Assembly (NCBI RefSeq): GCF_001905735.1 | Contig: NZ_LISW01000002.1 | Span: 780,426 to 844,425, forward strand | DNA from: Streptomyces sp. CB01249 | GTDB taxonomy: Bacteria > Actinomycetota > Actinomycetes > Streptomycetales > Streptomycetaceae | Length of the DNA: 64,000 bases | Direction of reading: 5' to 3' | Notes under the pieces: model-generated | Seen by the model: only the letters and a program-made list of their open reading frames with translations | Told to the model about the DNA's origin: nothing | Database searches by the model: none | Made by a program: the position numbers and the translations under genes | In this document: positions 25,402 through 33,941 of the stretch, piece by piece | Position numbering within the stretch: position 1 is the first letter of the stretch | Layout of the letters: each line of letters starts with the position of its first letter

Positions 25402-26024
25402 CCCCCCGCCGCGTCACGACAACCCTCCTCGCCGGGGTGGTCGCCCTGGGGGGTGTCGGGGCCGTGGCCCCGGAGGCGGTTGCCGGGGACAGTCCCTATC
25501 CGTCCGCGTCCGCTGAACCCCCCGTCGAGATCGACCCCCACGACACCGACCTGAAGCTCCCCGAGGGCGCCACCCTCGCTCCGCCCAAAGTCCTCGACAT
25601 CAAGTCCGTCATCGAGGACCTCGGCGGCGAGGAGCGCCGCGAGGACACCAACGCCGACATCAAGTTCGCTCTCCAGGCGGAAGTGCTCTTCGGCAAGGAC
25701 AGCGCCAAGCTCAGCGGTGAGGCCAAGGGGCGGATCAACGCTATCGCCGAGGAGATCAAGCGGCAGGACGCCAAGAAGGTCAGGGTCTTCGGGTTCACCG
25801 ACGACCTCGGCTCCTCCGAACACGGCGACGTGCTGTCCAAGAAGCGCGCCGAGGCCGTCCACAACGTACTGGACGAGGCGCTCGGCGGCTCCGGGATCAC
25901 GTTCGAGATCCGGGGCTACGGCGAGGACTACCCGATCGCCAGCAACGACGACGAGGACGGCCGCCGCAAGAACCGCCGCGTGGAGGTCTCCTTCCAACGC
26001 GGCGAGACCGGCTCGCAGAGCTGA
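25398..26024 (+). CDS. secreted OmpA-like peptidoglycan-binding protein
   Basis: A 208-residue exported protein with a signal peptide (TTTLLAGVVALGGVGAVAPEAVA) and a C-terminal OmpA domain (residues about 85-200). Readable motifs are VLFGKDSAKLSGEAKGRI, VRVFGFTDD, LSKKRAEAVHNVL and NRRVEVSF, including the Asp and Arg used by the family to bind diaminopimelate of peptidoglycan. In a Gram-positive cell this would be a wall anchor. Its ATGA overlap with the lipoprotein gene and position after the pilus genes suggest that it holds the pilus or the lipoprotein in the wall. Confidence 0.85.
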   Translation: MTPRRVTTTLLAGVVALGGVGAVAPEAVAGDSPYPSASAEPPVEIDPHDTDLKLPEGATLAPPKVLDIKSVIEDLGGEERREDTNADIKFALQAEVLFGKDSAKLSGEAKGRINAIAEEIKRQDAKKVRVFGFTDDLGSSEHGDVLSKKRAEAVHNVLDEALGGSGITFEIRGYGEDYPIASNDDEDGRRKNRRVEVSFQRGETGSQS

Positions 26025-26029
26025 CCGCA

Positions 26030-26065
26030 CCGCGCGGCGACGGCACAAGGGCCGTCGCCGCGCGG
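26030..26065. terminator. bidirectional terminator at the end of the Tad locus
   Basis: A perfect 15-bp stem CCGCGCGGCGACGGC with its complement around ACAAGG lies between the convergent OmpA-like and FG-GAP genes. Confidence 0.82.
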
Positions 26066-26069
26066 GGGA

Positions 26070-27740
26070 TCAGCGCAGGGCCGTGTAGGTGTTGAAGCCG
26101 TAGCCGATCCGGACGCGCTTGTTGAGCTTGCCCGTACCGGTCGACGTGTACCGGTACAGGTCGCCGTAGCCGTTGACCCCCACCAGGTCGGCCTTGCCGT
26201 CCCCGTTGAGGTCGCCGATCGCGGCGAACTTGTTGTAGATGTCGAAGCCGGAGCCGATCTTCACGCGTGCCTTCAGCGGCGCGGACGCCTTGCCCGTGCC
26301 CTCGTACAGGTACAGCGTGCCGTCCTCGGCGATGCCCACGACGTCCGCCCGGCCGTCCCCCGTGAGGTCACCCGCGCCGACGATGTGGCGGTACGAGCCG
26401 TAGCCGTAGCCCACCTTGATCTTCGCCGCGAGCGCGGTGCCCTTGCCGTTCCCCTGGTACAGGTAGAGGTCGCCCTTGGTGTCGCGCGCGAGTATGTCGC
26501 CCGCGCCGTCGCCGCTCAGGTCGCCGGGGCCGATGAGGTCGTTGTAGACGTCCCAGCCGGCGCTGATCCGCCCACCCGCGGCGTACAGCACGCCGTTCTT
26601 CACCCAGAGGTTGTCCGCGCGCCCGTCGTCGCCGAGGGACGAGGCAACCCGCACCCACCCCTCGGGGAAGGCGAACCGGCTCTCGCGGGCGAAGAACTCG
26701 CCGTTGTTCTTGGAGTCGTACACGTACCCGGAGCCCTCGGAGGTGACCCCCATGACGCTCCGCTTGCCGAAGTCCGGGTTGCCGCCCGCACCGACGAACA
26801 TGGCCGCCTTCTGCCACCCGAAGGTGCCGGGGATCCTCGCACGGTAGTAGCCGATACCGGAGAAGCGGTAGATGTACGTGTCGCCGTTCGGCGTACGGCC
26901 CATGAGGTCGCCGTTGCCGTCCCCGTTGATGTCGTCCACACCCACGAGCTGGTTGTACGTGTCGAACCCGTAGCCGATCTTGGACGCTGCCTTGAAGGGC
27001 TTCGAAGCGTCCCCGGTGCCCATGTGGAAGTACAGGTCACCGGAGGGGGTCCGGGTGACGACATCGCCGATCCCGTCGCCGGTGGAGTCGTTCAGGCCGA
27101 CGATCTGGTCGTACGTGTCCCAGCCGGACGCCACCTTGACGGCGGGCTCGAAGGGCTCGCCGTCGATGCGCCCGGTGGAGACGTAGAGATAGATGTCACC
27201 GGCGGGCGTGCGCGCGATCAGGTCGTTGTGACCGTCACCGGTCAGGTCGCCCGGCGCGACGATCTTGTTGTACTTCTGCCAGCCCTTCCCGGACCAGGTG
27301 GGAGCGGCCCCTTCCGGGTCCATGCCGAACATCGGGTGCAGCGTGAGCGTGCCGGACGCCGTCAGGGTGAGGAGTTCGGGCATGCCGTCGCCCTGCAGGT
27401 CACCCGGGGCGATGATGTCCTTGTAGACGATCCGCTCGCCGGGGTCACTGGGGTCGTTGAGCCGGAGAGGGTAGTCGGCCACCGACGTAGCCACCGACTG
27501 GAACAGGTACCCCTCCCGTGTCTGGTACAGGATGTCGCTCTTGCCGTCGCCGGTGATGTCCATGCGCGGCGTCGAGCCCACGGCCTTCGGCGCCTCGGCG
27601 CCCTTCGCGTCGTCGGCCGAGGCCGGGGCCGCCAGCAGCATGCCGGCGGAGAGGACGAGCGCGGTGCAGGCCGCGATCCGGCGCGCGCGCTTCGCGTGCG
27701 CGCGGCCGGTGCGGCCCGATTTCAGTGAAGACAGGTGCAA
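26070..27740 (-). CDS. secreted FG-GAP/VCBS repeat beta-propeller protein
   Basis: A 556-residue exported protein with a signal peptide (RIAACTALVLSAGMLLAAPASA). The rest consists of about ten repeats of 45-50 residues, each with a calcium-binding loop such as GDLTGDGHNDLI, DDINGDGNGDLM or GDLNGDGKADLV, followed by a Leu-Tyr strand (DLYLYQG, TLYLYEG). This builds an integrin-alpha-like propeller, probably for adhesion or sugar/protein binding outside the cell. The best start is TTG 27740 after GGGGGG, so the exact N terminus is uncertain. It is a stand-alone gene. Confidence 0.85.
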   Translation of the reverse strand: MHLSSLKSGRTGRAHAKRARRIAACTALVLSAGMLLAAPASADDAKGAEAPKAVGSTPRMDITGDGKSDILYQTREGYLFQSVATSVADYPLRLNDPSDPGERIVYKDIIAPGDLQGDGMPELLTLTASGTLTLHPMFGMDPEGAAPTWSGKGWQKYNKIVAPGDLTGDGHNDLIARTPAGDIYLYVSTGRIDGEPFEPAVKVASGWDTYDQIVGLNDSTGDGIGDVVTRTPSGDLYFHMGTGDASKPFKAASKIGYGFDTYNQLVGVDDINGDGNGDLMGRTPNGDTYIYRFSGIGYYRARIPGTFGWQKAAMFVGAGGNPDFGKRSVMGVTSEGSGYVYDSKNNGEFFARESRFAFPEGWVRVASSLGDDGRADNLWVKNGVLYAAGGRISAGWDVYNDLIGPGDLSGDGAGDILARDTKGDLYLYQGNGKGTALAAKIKVGYGYGSYRHIVGAGDLTGDGRADVVGIAEDGTLYLYEGTGKASAPLKARVKIGSGFDIYNKFAAIGDLNGDGKADLVGVNGYGDLYRYTSTGTGKLNKRVRIGYGFNTYTALR

Positions 27741-27862
27741 AGCCCCCCCAGGGGTTGTCTATGAGCCAGCTGTCAAAAAGTCGGCTGGTGTTCATATGAC
27801 TGGTGCTGGATCCCTTTGGAGGGGGTTGTTTTCAGCCATCAAGCCAGTGCCCTATCGGCCCA

Positions 27863-29506
27863 TCATGCCGCTTCGGTACGTTCCACCACCCGCCCACCGT
27901 CCAGTTCCAGCCGCCTCCCGCGGAAGCGGCCCCGCAGCCGCCGGTCGTGCGTGACGACCACCACCGCACCCCCGAACCCGGCCAGCGCGCCCTCCAGCTC
28001 CTCCACCAGCGCCGGGGAGAGGTGGTTCGTCGGCTCGTCCAGCAGGAGCAGGTCGACGGGTTCGCCGACCAGACGGGCCAGTTCGATCCGGCGCCGCTGC
28101 CCGTAGGACAGCTCGCCCACCCGGAGGCGCAGGTCCGCCGGGCCGAACAGGCCCAGCGACAGCAGGTGTTCCGTGTGCGCGTCGAGGTCACCGCCGCGCC
28201 CGTGGGCGTAGGCCTCCGGGAGCGTCAGACCGGCCGGCCACGGCGTCTCCTCCTGGCGCAGGTACCCGACCCGCCCCCGCGTCCGCACGGTCCCCGCGTC
28301 CGGCCGCAGCTCACCCGCGAGCACCCGCATCAGCGTCGACTTGCCGGCCCCGTTCGCCCCCGTGACCAGCAGCCGTTCCGCGCCCCCGATTCGCAGCGCG
28401 GGCACGGAGAGGCGGCGGCCGACGCGGATTCCGGCCAGCTCCGCCGCGATCCGGGGGGCGGACGCCTCCGCGGCGGTCACCCGGGCGGCGAACACCAGCG
28501 GATCCGGCGGCGGCGCGACCGGCCGCTCCGTCAGCCGCTCGACGCGCTCCTTCGCGTTGCGGATGCGGACCATCGCCCCGTGCCCCCGCCCCCGCGCCCG
28601 GAAGCCGCCGTGCCCGAACACGGTGAGCGGCACCTTGCGCGGGATCGCGTCCAGCCGGGCCACGTTGGACGCGGCCAGCTCGCGGTTGCGGGCCAGCTCG
28701 GCGCGCCAGTCCGCGTACTCCCGCAGCCGGCGGCGGCGATCGGCGGCCTTCGCGCCGAGGTAGCCCTCGTAGCCGTCCCCGTACCGCGTCACCCGGCCCT
28801 CGCCGACCTCCAGGATCGTCGTGGTGACCCGTTCCAGGAACACCCGGTCGTGCGTCACGGCGAGCACGGTGCCCCGGTGCGCCCGCAGGTGGTTCTCCAG
28901 CCAGTCCACCGCCCGGTCGTCCAGGTCGTTGGTCGGCTCGTCCAGCAGCAGCAGTTCGGGCCGGGAGGCCAGCGTCCCCGCCAGCGCCAGCCGCGACCGC
29001 TCGCCGCCCGACAGGGTGGACAGCGGCCGGTCCCGGTCCAGGCCGGGCAGCCCGAGACCGTGCAGGGCGATGTCCACCCGCGCGTCGGCCTCGTAACCGG
29101 CGCGCGCCTCGTACCGCGCGACCAGCAGCGCGTACGCCTCCAGCGCGGCGGTCAGCTCCGCGCCCGCCAGGCCCGCGAGCCCGGCCTCGGCCCGGCGCAT
29201 CCGGGCCTCCAGCTCCCGCAGCCCGGCGAGCGCCGCGTCCACCGCGTCCTGGACGGTGGCCCCGGCGGGCAGGGCGAGCGCCTGGGCGAGGTAGCCCGTG
29301 CCGCCGGGCGCGACGACGGTCAGCTCCCCGTTGTCGGGCCGGTCGAGCCCGGCGATCAGCCGGAGCAGCGTGGACTTGCCGGCCCCGTTGTCGCCGATGA
29401 CGCCGGCCCGTTCGCCGGGCGCGACGGTGAAGGTGACGTCGTCCAGCACGACGCGGTCGTCGTAGCGGCGGGTGACGTTCTGAAGGGTGAGTTGTCCGGT
29501 GTGCAT
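27863..29506 (-). CDS. ABC-F family ATPase, possible ribosome-protection resistance protein
   Basis: A 547-residue soluble protein with two ABC cassettes and no membrane domain. Cassette 1 has GDNGAGKST, LSGGERSRLALA and LLLDEPTNDLD; cassette 2 has GANGAGKST, LSYGQRRRIELA and LLLDEPTNHLS. The inter-cassette linker (about residues 215-300) is Arg-rich and helical. ABC-F proteins act on the ribosome; several Streptomyces members protect against macrolides, lincosamides or streptogramins, others are housekeeping factors. Start ATG 29506. A short ORF in the leader may control it. The substrate drug, if any, cannot be read from sequence. Confidence 0.88.
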   Translation of the reverse strand: MHTGQLTLQNVTRRYDDRVVLDDVTFTVAPGERAGVIGDNGAGKSTLLRLIAGLDRPDNGELTVVAPGGTGYLAQALALPAGATVQDAVDAALAGLRELEARMRRAEAGLAGLAGAELTAALEAYALLVARYEARAGYEADARVDIALHGLGLPGLDRDRPLSTLSGGERSRLALAGTLASRPELLLLDEPTNDLDDRAVDWLENHLRAHRGTVLAVTHDRVFLERVTTTILEVGEGRVTRYGDGYEGYLGAKAADRRRRLREYADWRAELARNRELAASNVARLDAIPRKVPLTVFGHGGFRARGRGHGAMVRIRNAKERVERLTERPVAPPPDPLVFAARVTAAEASAPRIAAELAGIRVGRRLSVPALRIGGAERLLVTGANGAGKSTLMRVLAGELRPDAGTVRTRGRVGYLRQEETPWPAGLTLPEAYAHGRGGDLDAHTEHLLSLGLFGPADLRLRVGELSYGQRRRIELARLVGEPVDLLLLDEPTNHLSPALVEELEGALAGFGGAVVVVTHDRRLRGRFRGRRLELDGGRVVERTEAA

Positions 29507-29556
29507 GAAAAGCCCCTGATTCTCGGCCCGTGCCGATCGGCGCGCGGTGGTCGGGG

Positions 29557-29592
29557 CGCGTCCGCGCACGCCGACGGCGCACCGAGGACGCG
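29557..29592 (-). promoter_or_regulatory. possible attenuator stem in the ABC-F leader
   Basis: A 7-bp inverted repeat (CGCGTCC 29557-29563, GGACGCG 29586-29592) lies 51-86 nt upstream of the ABC-F start, between that gene and a candidate leader ORF. It is a weak candidate stem in a GC-rich leader. Confidence 0.3.
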
Positions 29593-29673
29593 TGCCGGAA
29601 GGGCAGGCGTCACGGAGCCGCGAAGGCGTGGGAATGCGGAGGCGCGGGAGAATGCGCTACTGCGGAGCCGGGC

Positions 29674-29700
29674 TCAACGCAGGCGCAGGGGAAGTATCAC
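29674..29700 (-). other. candidate 8-codon leader ORF upstream of the ABC-F gene
   Basis: GTG at 29700 opens an 8-residue frame MILPLRLR ending in TGA (29674), 168 nt before the ABC-F start. It ends in R-L-R, the same +X+ type of sequence as macrolide-arrest leader peptides of erm genes. There is no strong ribosome-binding site, so translation is uncertain. Confidence 0.3.
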
Positions 29701-29758
29701 AGAGAACCCATGCGTCCCAAGGTAGGCGGAGGCCAGGGCGGCGGCAAGCGGTTTTCGG

Positions 29759-30484
29759 TCAGGACGGGCCGCCCAGCCGGACCGGCACCCCGGGGGAGTA
29801 CAGCACGCTGATGGGCGCCCCGCCCGGGGCCGGCAGGCCCGCCGCCTCGATCAGGTTCTCCTCGCAGACGAGCAGGTCCGCGCGGTGCAGCGGCCAGCGC
29901 GGGTGGTCGTTGCGCAGGTAGGCGGTGCGGCCGAGGAGGGACTGGTGCAGGCCCCAGCGCGCGGTGAGGAAGTGCTCCAACTCGGTGGGCCGGTCTATCC
30001 GTTCACCGGGGCGCACGGTGATGCGGCTGTACGCGCCGCGAGGGCCGGGCACGCGGCGCGAGCTGGTGTAGCCGATCGTGTCGCCGGCCGCCTCCACCCG
30101 CATCCGGGACCACACGTACGGCAGGCCGAAGCCCAGCCGCCCCATCGCCGCGGGGACCAGCCGGGACGCGTCCAGCGAGCGGAAGACGACCCCGCGCCGC
30201 CCCCGCTCGTCCACCGAGTACAGGCGGACGTTCGTCTCGGGGAACGAGCCGAGGTACGGCACACCGGGCAGCCCCAGCCACCCCACCCGGTGCATCCGGA
30301 AGGCCACGAGACCGACGTACGTGGCCCCGTCGAACGTGTCGGGCACCGTCCCCGCCGGCAGCAGCCCCGCCACCGCCTCCGGCTCCACGGCCCAGTGGAC
30401 GAAGCAGAGGTCGAGCCACTGCTGGGTGAGCAGCGGGCGGCGCAGGACGTCGGGGGCGTCGGGTGTCACGGGCGAGGTGGTCAC
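29759..30484 (-). CDS. DUF2071 (YqjF-like) protein
   Basis: A 241-residue cytoplasmic protein of the DUF2071 family. Matching features are the opening LTQQWLDLCFVHWAVEPEAV, LLPAGTVPDTFDGATYVGLVAF, the PYLGSFPETNVRLYSV segment and HFLTARWGLH. The fold relates to acetoacetate decarboxylase-like sandwiches; biochemical role is unknown. GTG 30484 overlaps the stop of the upstream small gene (GTGA), so they are co-translated. Confidence 0.85.
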   Translation of the reverse strand: MTTSPVTPDAPDVLRRPLLTQQWLDLCFVHWAVEPEAVAGLLPAGTVPDTFDGATYVGLVAFRMHRVGWLGLPGVPYLGSFPETNVRLYSVDERGRRGVVFRSLDASRLVPAAMGRLGFGLPYVWSRMRVEAAGDTIGYTSSRRVPGPRGAYSRITVRPGERIDRPTELEHFLTARWGLHQSLLGRTAYLRNDHPRWPLHRADLLVCEENLIEAAGLPAPGGAPISVLYSPGVPVRLGGPS

Positions 30485-30909
30485 GGGCCAAGCGTGGCAG
30501 GGCCGTCCGGCGCGTTCTCCACCGCGTCCGGGATCGCGGCAAGATCCGCGATGAGGTCCGGGTCGCGCATCCCGGGCAGCTCGTAGCCCCGGGCCTCGTC
30601 CCACTCGACGTCCAGGTCGTCCATGTGCACATGCCAGTCGGCGTCCGGCAGCGCCCGCCGGAACTCCGTGACCGAGTCCAGCACATGGGCGACCACCGGC
30701 AGCAGCCGGCCGGGGTCGAACGGCATCTTGGTGGAGCCGTCGAGAACGGTCCCCGGGTCCGATGTCCCGGGGTCGTACACGAACAGGCTCTCCTCGTCCT
30801 CGTACGGGAACGACGTCTGGCGCTCGGTGACGATACGGGCGACGGCGGCCGACTCCGACCCGGTCAGCGGGGTCGCGCGGCGCGCGGTGTAGTACAGGGA
30901 GACGCTCAT
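30481..30909 (-). CDS. small protein of unknown function
   Basis: A 142-residue acidic, soluble protein beginning MSVSLYYTARR. It contains PYEDEESLFVYDP and ADWHVHMDDLDVEWDE. I do not recognise the family. ATG 30909 has no clear ribosome-binding site, so the mRNA may be nearly leaderless. It overlaps and probably couples to the DUF2071 gene. Confidence 0.65.
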   Translation of the reverse strand: MSVSLYYTARRATPLTGSESAAVARIVTERQTSFPYEDEESLFVYDPGTSDPGTVLDGSTKMPFDPGRLLPVVAHVLDSVTEFRRALPDADWHVHMDDLDVEWDEARGYELPGMRDPDLIADLAAIPDAVENAPDGPATLGP

Positions 30910-31081
30910 GGGGGGAGCGTACGGGCGGGGTACGACAACGGGAGGTCCGGCAGCGCACCCCGGTGCGGAACGGGGTGTACCGGGCGGGAACATGAGCAGA
31001 AGAGGAGAGACGGGGAGCGGGCCCGGCCCGTACCCCCGTCACCACGCCTTTCCCACCGCTCACGTCCCCGGAGCCGCAACC

Positions 31082-31993
31082 GTGTCCAGTCAGTCCAGCG
31101 GTACCGCCGCCGGGGCCCCGCCCCACCCGCGCAGAACCCCGCCGACCGCCCCCGGCCCCGGCGGGGCCAGGCGCTGGCCGCTCGCGCTGCGCCGCACCCC
31201 CGTCTCGCTGTGGAACGACGACATATCGGACTGGGCCGCGGCCCTCACGTACTACGCGATCCTCGCCCTGCTGCCCGCGCTGCTGGTGACCGTGTCCGTC
31301 ATCGGGCTCGCCAGCCCGGGTGCCACCGGTGCGCTGATCGCCGACATCACCGCCTTCGCGCCCGCCGAGGCCGCCGCCGCGCTGCGCGAGCCGCTGGAGG
31401 CCGCCACCCAGCAGCGCACCGCCGTCTGGGTGCTCGTCGCGACCGGGTCCGTCAGCGCGCTGTGGTCCGCGTCCAGCTATCTCGCGGTGTTCCGGCGGGC
31501 GCTGCACGCCATGCACGGCGTGCACGACACCCGGCCCGCGCTGCGCCAGGCGCACATCATCGTGGCGTGGGCGGTCGGGCTGCTCCTGCTGATGATGGCC
31601 AGCGCGTTCGCCCTCGTGCTCACCGGACCGCTGGCGCGCTGGGCCGGGCACCGGCTCGGCCTGACCCATGTGGGAGACGCGGTGTGGGCGGTGCTGAAGT
31701 GGCCGCTGCTGCTCTGCCTGGTCGCCGGGCTGATCACGGTGCTCTTCCGCACCGGCCCGGAGCCGGCCCGCCGGGCCCGGCAGGCCGTGCCCGGCGGGGT
31801 GCTCGCGGCGCTGCTGTGGCTGGCCGCGTCGGCGGGATTCGCGCTGTACGCCACGTACATCGGCTCCTACAGCCGGCTGTACGGCTCACTGGCGGGCCTG
31901 GTGGTGTTCCTGATCTGGGTCTGGTTCACCAACCTGGCCCTGTTGTCCGGGGCCCAGTTCAACGTCGAACTGGACCGGGCCCGGCAGGACTAG
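31082..31993 (+). CDS. YihY/BrkB-family membrane protein
   Basis: A 303-residue inner-membrane protein of the YihY/BrkB (formerly RNase BN-annotated) family. Six helices are visible, with the family stretches WAAALTYYAILALLPALLV, LWSASSYLAVFRRALHAMHGV, PGGVLAALLWLAASAGFALY and LVVFLIWVWFTNLALLSGAQFN. GTG 31082 follows GGAG by 10 bases; an in-frame ATG at 30992 would add a 30-residue disordered tail. Function is unsettled in the family. The stop overlaps the stop of the convergent DinB gene. Confidence 0.87.
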   Translation: MSSQSSGTAAGAPPHPRRTPPTAPGPGGARRWPLALRRTPVSLWNDDISDWAAALTYYAILALLPALLVTVSVIGLASPGATGALIADITAFAPAEAAAALREPLEAATQQRTAVWVLVATGSVSALWSASSYLAVFRRALHAMHGVHDTRPALRQAHIIVAWAVGLLLLMMASAFALVLTGPLARWAGHRLGLTHVGDAVWAVLKWPLLLCLVAGLITVLFRTGPEPARRARQAVPGGVLAALLWLAASAGFALYATYIGSYSRLYGSLAGLVVFLIWVWFTNLALLSGAQFNVELDRARQD

Positions 31994-32493
31994 TCGCCGG
32001 TCGTCCCGTCCACGATCTCGCGGATGATGTCGATGTGGCCGTTGTGACGGGCCGTCTCCTCGACGAGGTGGAGCAGGATCCAGCGCAGGTCGGGCTGCCG
32101 GCCGCCCACGCGCACCCGTTCGGCCCGGGCGTCCAGGTCGTGGGCCGCGACCAGCTTCCGGTTGCGGGCGCACTGCTCCTCGTACTCCCGCAGCACATCG
32201 GCGAGCGGCATGTCGACGGCGATCCGCATCTCGCGGTCGGGGTCCTCGTCCGTCCACGGGCCCTCGTCCTCGCCGCCGAGGAAGACCACCTCGAACCAGT
32301 AGTACTCGACCCAGCGCAGATGGTTGACCACCCCCGCGATGGTCATCAGCGGGGAGCCGGGCAGGGGCGCGCGCACGGCGTCCTCCTGCGAGAGCCCTTC
32401 GCACTTGGCGACCGCGGTGGCGCGGGTGTAGTCGAGAAACGTGGTCAGCTGGGTGCGCTCGTCCCATGCGGGAGGCGTATCGGTGCGTGTCAT
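31990..32493 (-). CDS. DinB-superfamily (DUF664) protein
   Basis: A 167-residue four-helix-bundle protein. The three DinB metal-binding His positions are suggested by GVVNHLRWVEYYWFE, and by HLVEETARHNGHIDIIRE. DUF664/DinB proteins include metal-dependent thiol transferases that use mycothiol or bacillithiol; the mycothiol link is plausible in an actinomycete but not shown. The stops of this gene and the convergent YihY gene share CTAG (31990-31993), leaving no room for a terminator. Confidence 0.85.
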   Translation of the reverse strand: MTRTDTPPAWDERTQLTTFLDYTRATAVAKCEGLSQEDAVRAPLPGSPLMTIAGVVNHLRWVEYYWFEVVFLGGEDEGPWTDEDPDREMRIAVDMPLADVLREYEEQCARNRKLVAAHDLDARAERVRVGGRQPDLRWILLHLVEETARHNGHIDIIREIVDGTTGD

Positions 32494-32549
32494 CGCCGCA
32501 CAGCCTCCCGGGCGGAACGGGGGTTGTCCACTGCTTATACGTCCACTGC

Positions 32550-33146
32550 TCATGCGTCGACGCGCAGTGCGGCATCCCGCAGCGCCGGATGCCCGGGCCC
32601 GAGGAACACGGCGATGTCCGGGCCGTCCGCACGGCCGGGCGCCCGGCGCCAGCCGAGCCGCCGGTAGAGGCGCACCGCGGGTCCGGCGTCCGCCGAGGTC
32701 AGCAGCCAGCAGCGGCCCCCGGGCGCGGAGGCGGTGACGGACTCCAGGAGCGCGGCCGCCAGGCCGGTCCCCCGGGCGTGCGGGCTGAGCGCGAGTTCGT
32801 CCACCTCCAGCGCGCCGACGAGCCAGTCCGCCGTCCGTTCAGGGCCCAGGACCGAGGCGACGGCCGCGTAGCCCCGGGTGGACGGGAAGGGGGAGGCGGT
32901 GGTCCAGGCCGTCGCGAACCCCACCACCGAGGCGGCGTCCGGCTCCTCCGGGACGCCGTCCAGCGCGAGCGCGGCCCTGAATCCGGGACGGGCGGCGTCC
33001 TCCGCCAGGCGGTGGACGTAGCCGTCGGCCTGATCCGGGTCCTCGTGCCACGGCGGGCCCGCGAACGCCTCCGCGTAGGTCCGCCGTATGCCGTCCTGCC
33101 GTGCCGACAGCGCCTCGGCGCCCGTCCGCTGGACCCACCTGACCAT
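32550..33146 (-). CDS. GNAT-family N-acetyltransferase
   Basis: A 198-residue acetyltransferase. The GNAT acetyl-CoA motif is readable as LEVDELALSPHARGTGLAAALLES (R/Q-x-x-G-x-G/A form: ARGTGL) followed by CWLLTSADAGPAVRLYRRLGWRR. The substrate is unknown. Start ATG 33146. It stands alone between the DinB gene and a divergent gene of unknown function. Confidence 0.87.
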   Translation of the reverse strand: MVRWVQRTGAEALSARQDGIRRTYAEAFAGPPWHEDPDQADGYVHRLAEDAARPGFRAALALDGVPEEPDAASVVGFATAWTTASPFPSTRGYAAVASVLGPERTADWLVGALEVDELALSPHARGTGLAAALLESVTASAPGGRCWLLTSADAGPAVRLYRRLGWRRAPGRADGPDIAVFLGPGHPALRDAALRVDA

Positions 33147-33336
33147 GTCGCGACTCCCCGCCGTCCCCGCCCCGCGGACCGGTCCGGCCCGTCCGGCGAG
33201 TCTACGAGCCGGGCCCCGGACCAGGGGTTGCCCGTACGCTCGGGTACCGACCACCCGCCGGCCCCCCCCACGCCGCCGCCCCGAGCGGTGCCGCGGGCGG
33301 GGCGGGCAGCCACCACGAGTACCGAGGTGACGGCCG

Positions 33337-33930
33337 ATGAGTGACGGTTTCTTCTGCTCGTACCACCTGTGCTGGAGCCGCCCCGACGCCGAGTCGCTGC
33401 TCGGCGACCTGGAGGCGGCGGGGGTGCGGGCCGACCACCCGGTCACCCGGCGCATCACCCTGGTCAGCCCCGGCGCCGACCCGTCCGGTACGCAGTCCTG
33501 GGTGAGCCGGGACCAACTCGTGCTGCTCACCGGGCTGCAACGCCTCGACCGGGTCGACTTCCTGCTCTGGCTGCCCGACGGCGAGGAGATACGGGCCAGG
33601 ATCAGCCGGGGCGACGACGGCACGGTGGAACTGCGCTTCGGCCTCGGCGCACTGGACCGCGACGCCCGGGAACGGGTGGTCCGCGCGGTGCGCGAGGCGA
33701 TCGGACGGGCCTCGCTGCTCTGCGTGGGCTTCGTGCTCGACCGCGAGGGCGCGTCGGCGGCCACCGACTGGGCGGGCTTCATCGTCAAGGGCTCGGTGTA
33801 CTTCGACTGCTGGCCGGACACCCTCGCGCTGCTGCCCGAAGTGGCCGCCGCCCAGCCGCAGTTGTCCGGCGTGAACTCCTTCCAGCAGTCGCCGTGGGTC
33901 GTCTACGGAAGCGACGTGCCCCGCAGATAG
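33337..33930 (+). CDS. protein of unknown function
   Basis: A 197-residue soluble protein. It starts MSDGFFCSYHLCWSRPDAE after GAGGTGACGG. Patterns such as VDFLLWLPDGEEIRARI, LSRDQ-like beta segments and VYFDCWPDTLALLPEVA suggest an alpha/beta domain, perhaps an immunity-like or DUF family, but I do not recognise it. It is divergent from the GNAT gene and convergent with the DUF192 gene (11 nt apart). Confidence 0.6.
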   Translation: MSDGFFCSYHLCWSRPDAESLLGDLEAAGVRADHPVTRRITLVSPGADPSGTQSWVSRDQLVLLTGLQRLDRVDFLLWLPDGEEIRARISRGDDGTVELRFGLGALDRDARERVVRAVREAIGRASLLCVGFVLDREGASAATDWAGFIVKGSVYFDCWPDTLALLPEVAAAQPQLSGVNSFQQSPWVVYGSDVPRR

Positions 33931-33941
33931 ACCGCGAGGGC

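Noticed and set aside
25398..26024. OmpA domain as a sign of a Gram-negative source or an outer-membrane protein
   Set aside because: OmpA-type peptidoglycan-binding domains also occur in Gram-positive bacteria; there is no barrel and codon use matches the neighbours.
26070..27740. Regular repeats in DNA of the FG-GAP gene as a mobile or CRISPR-like array
   Set aside because: The repetition is at the protein level (calcium loops of a propeller); the DNA units diverge and lack spacers.
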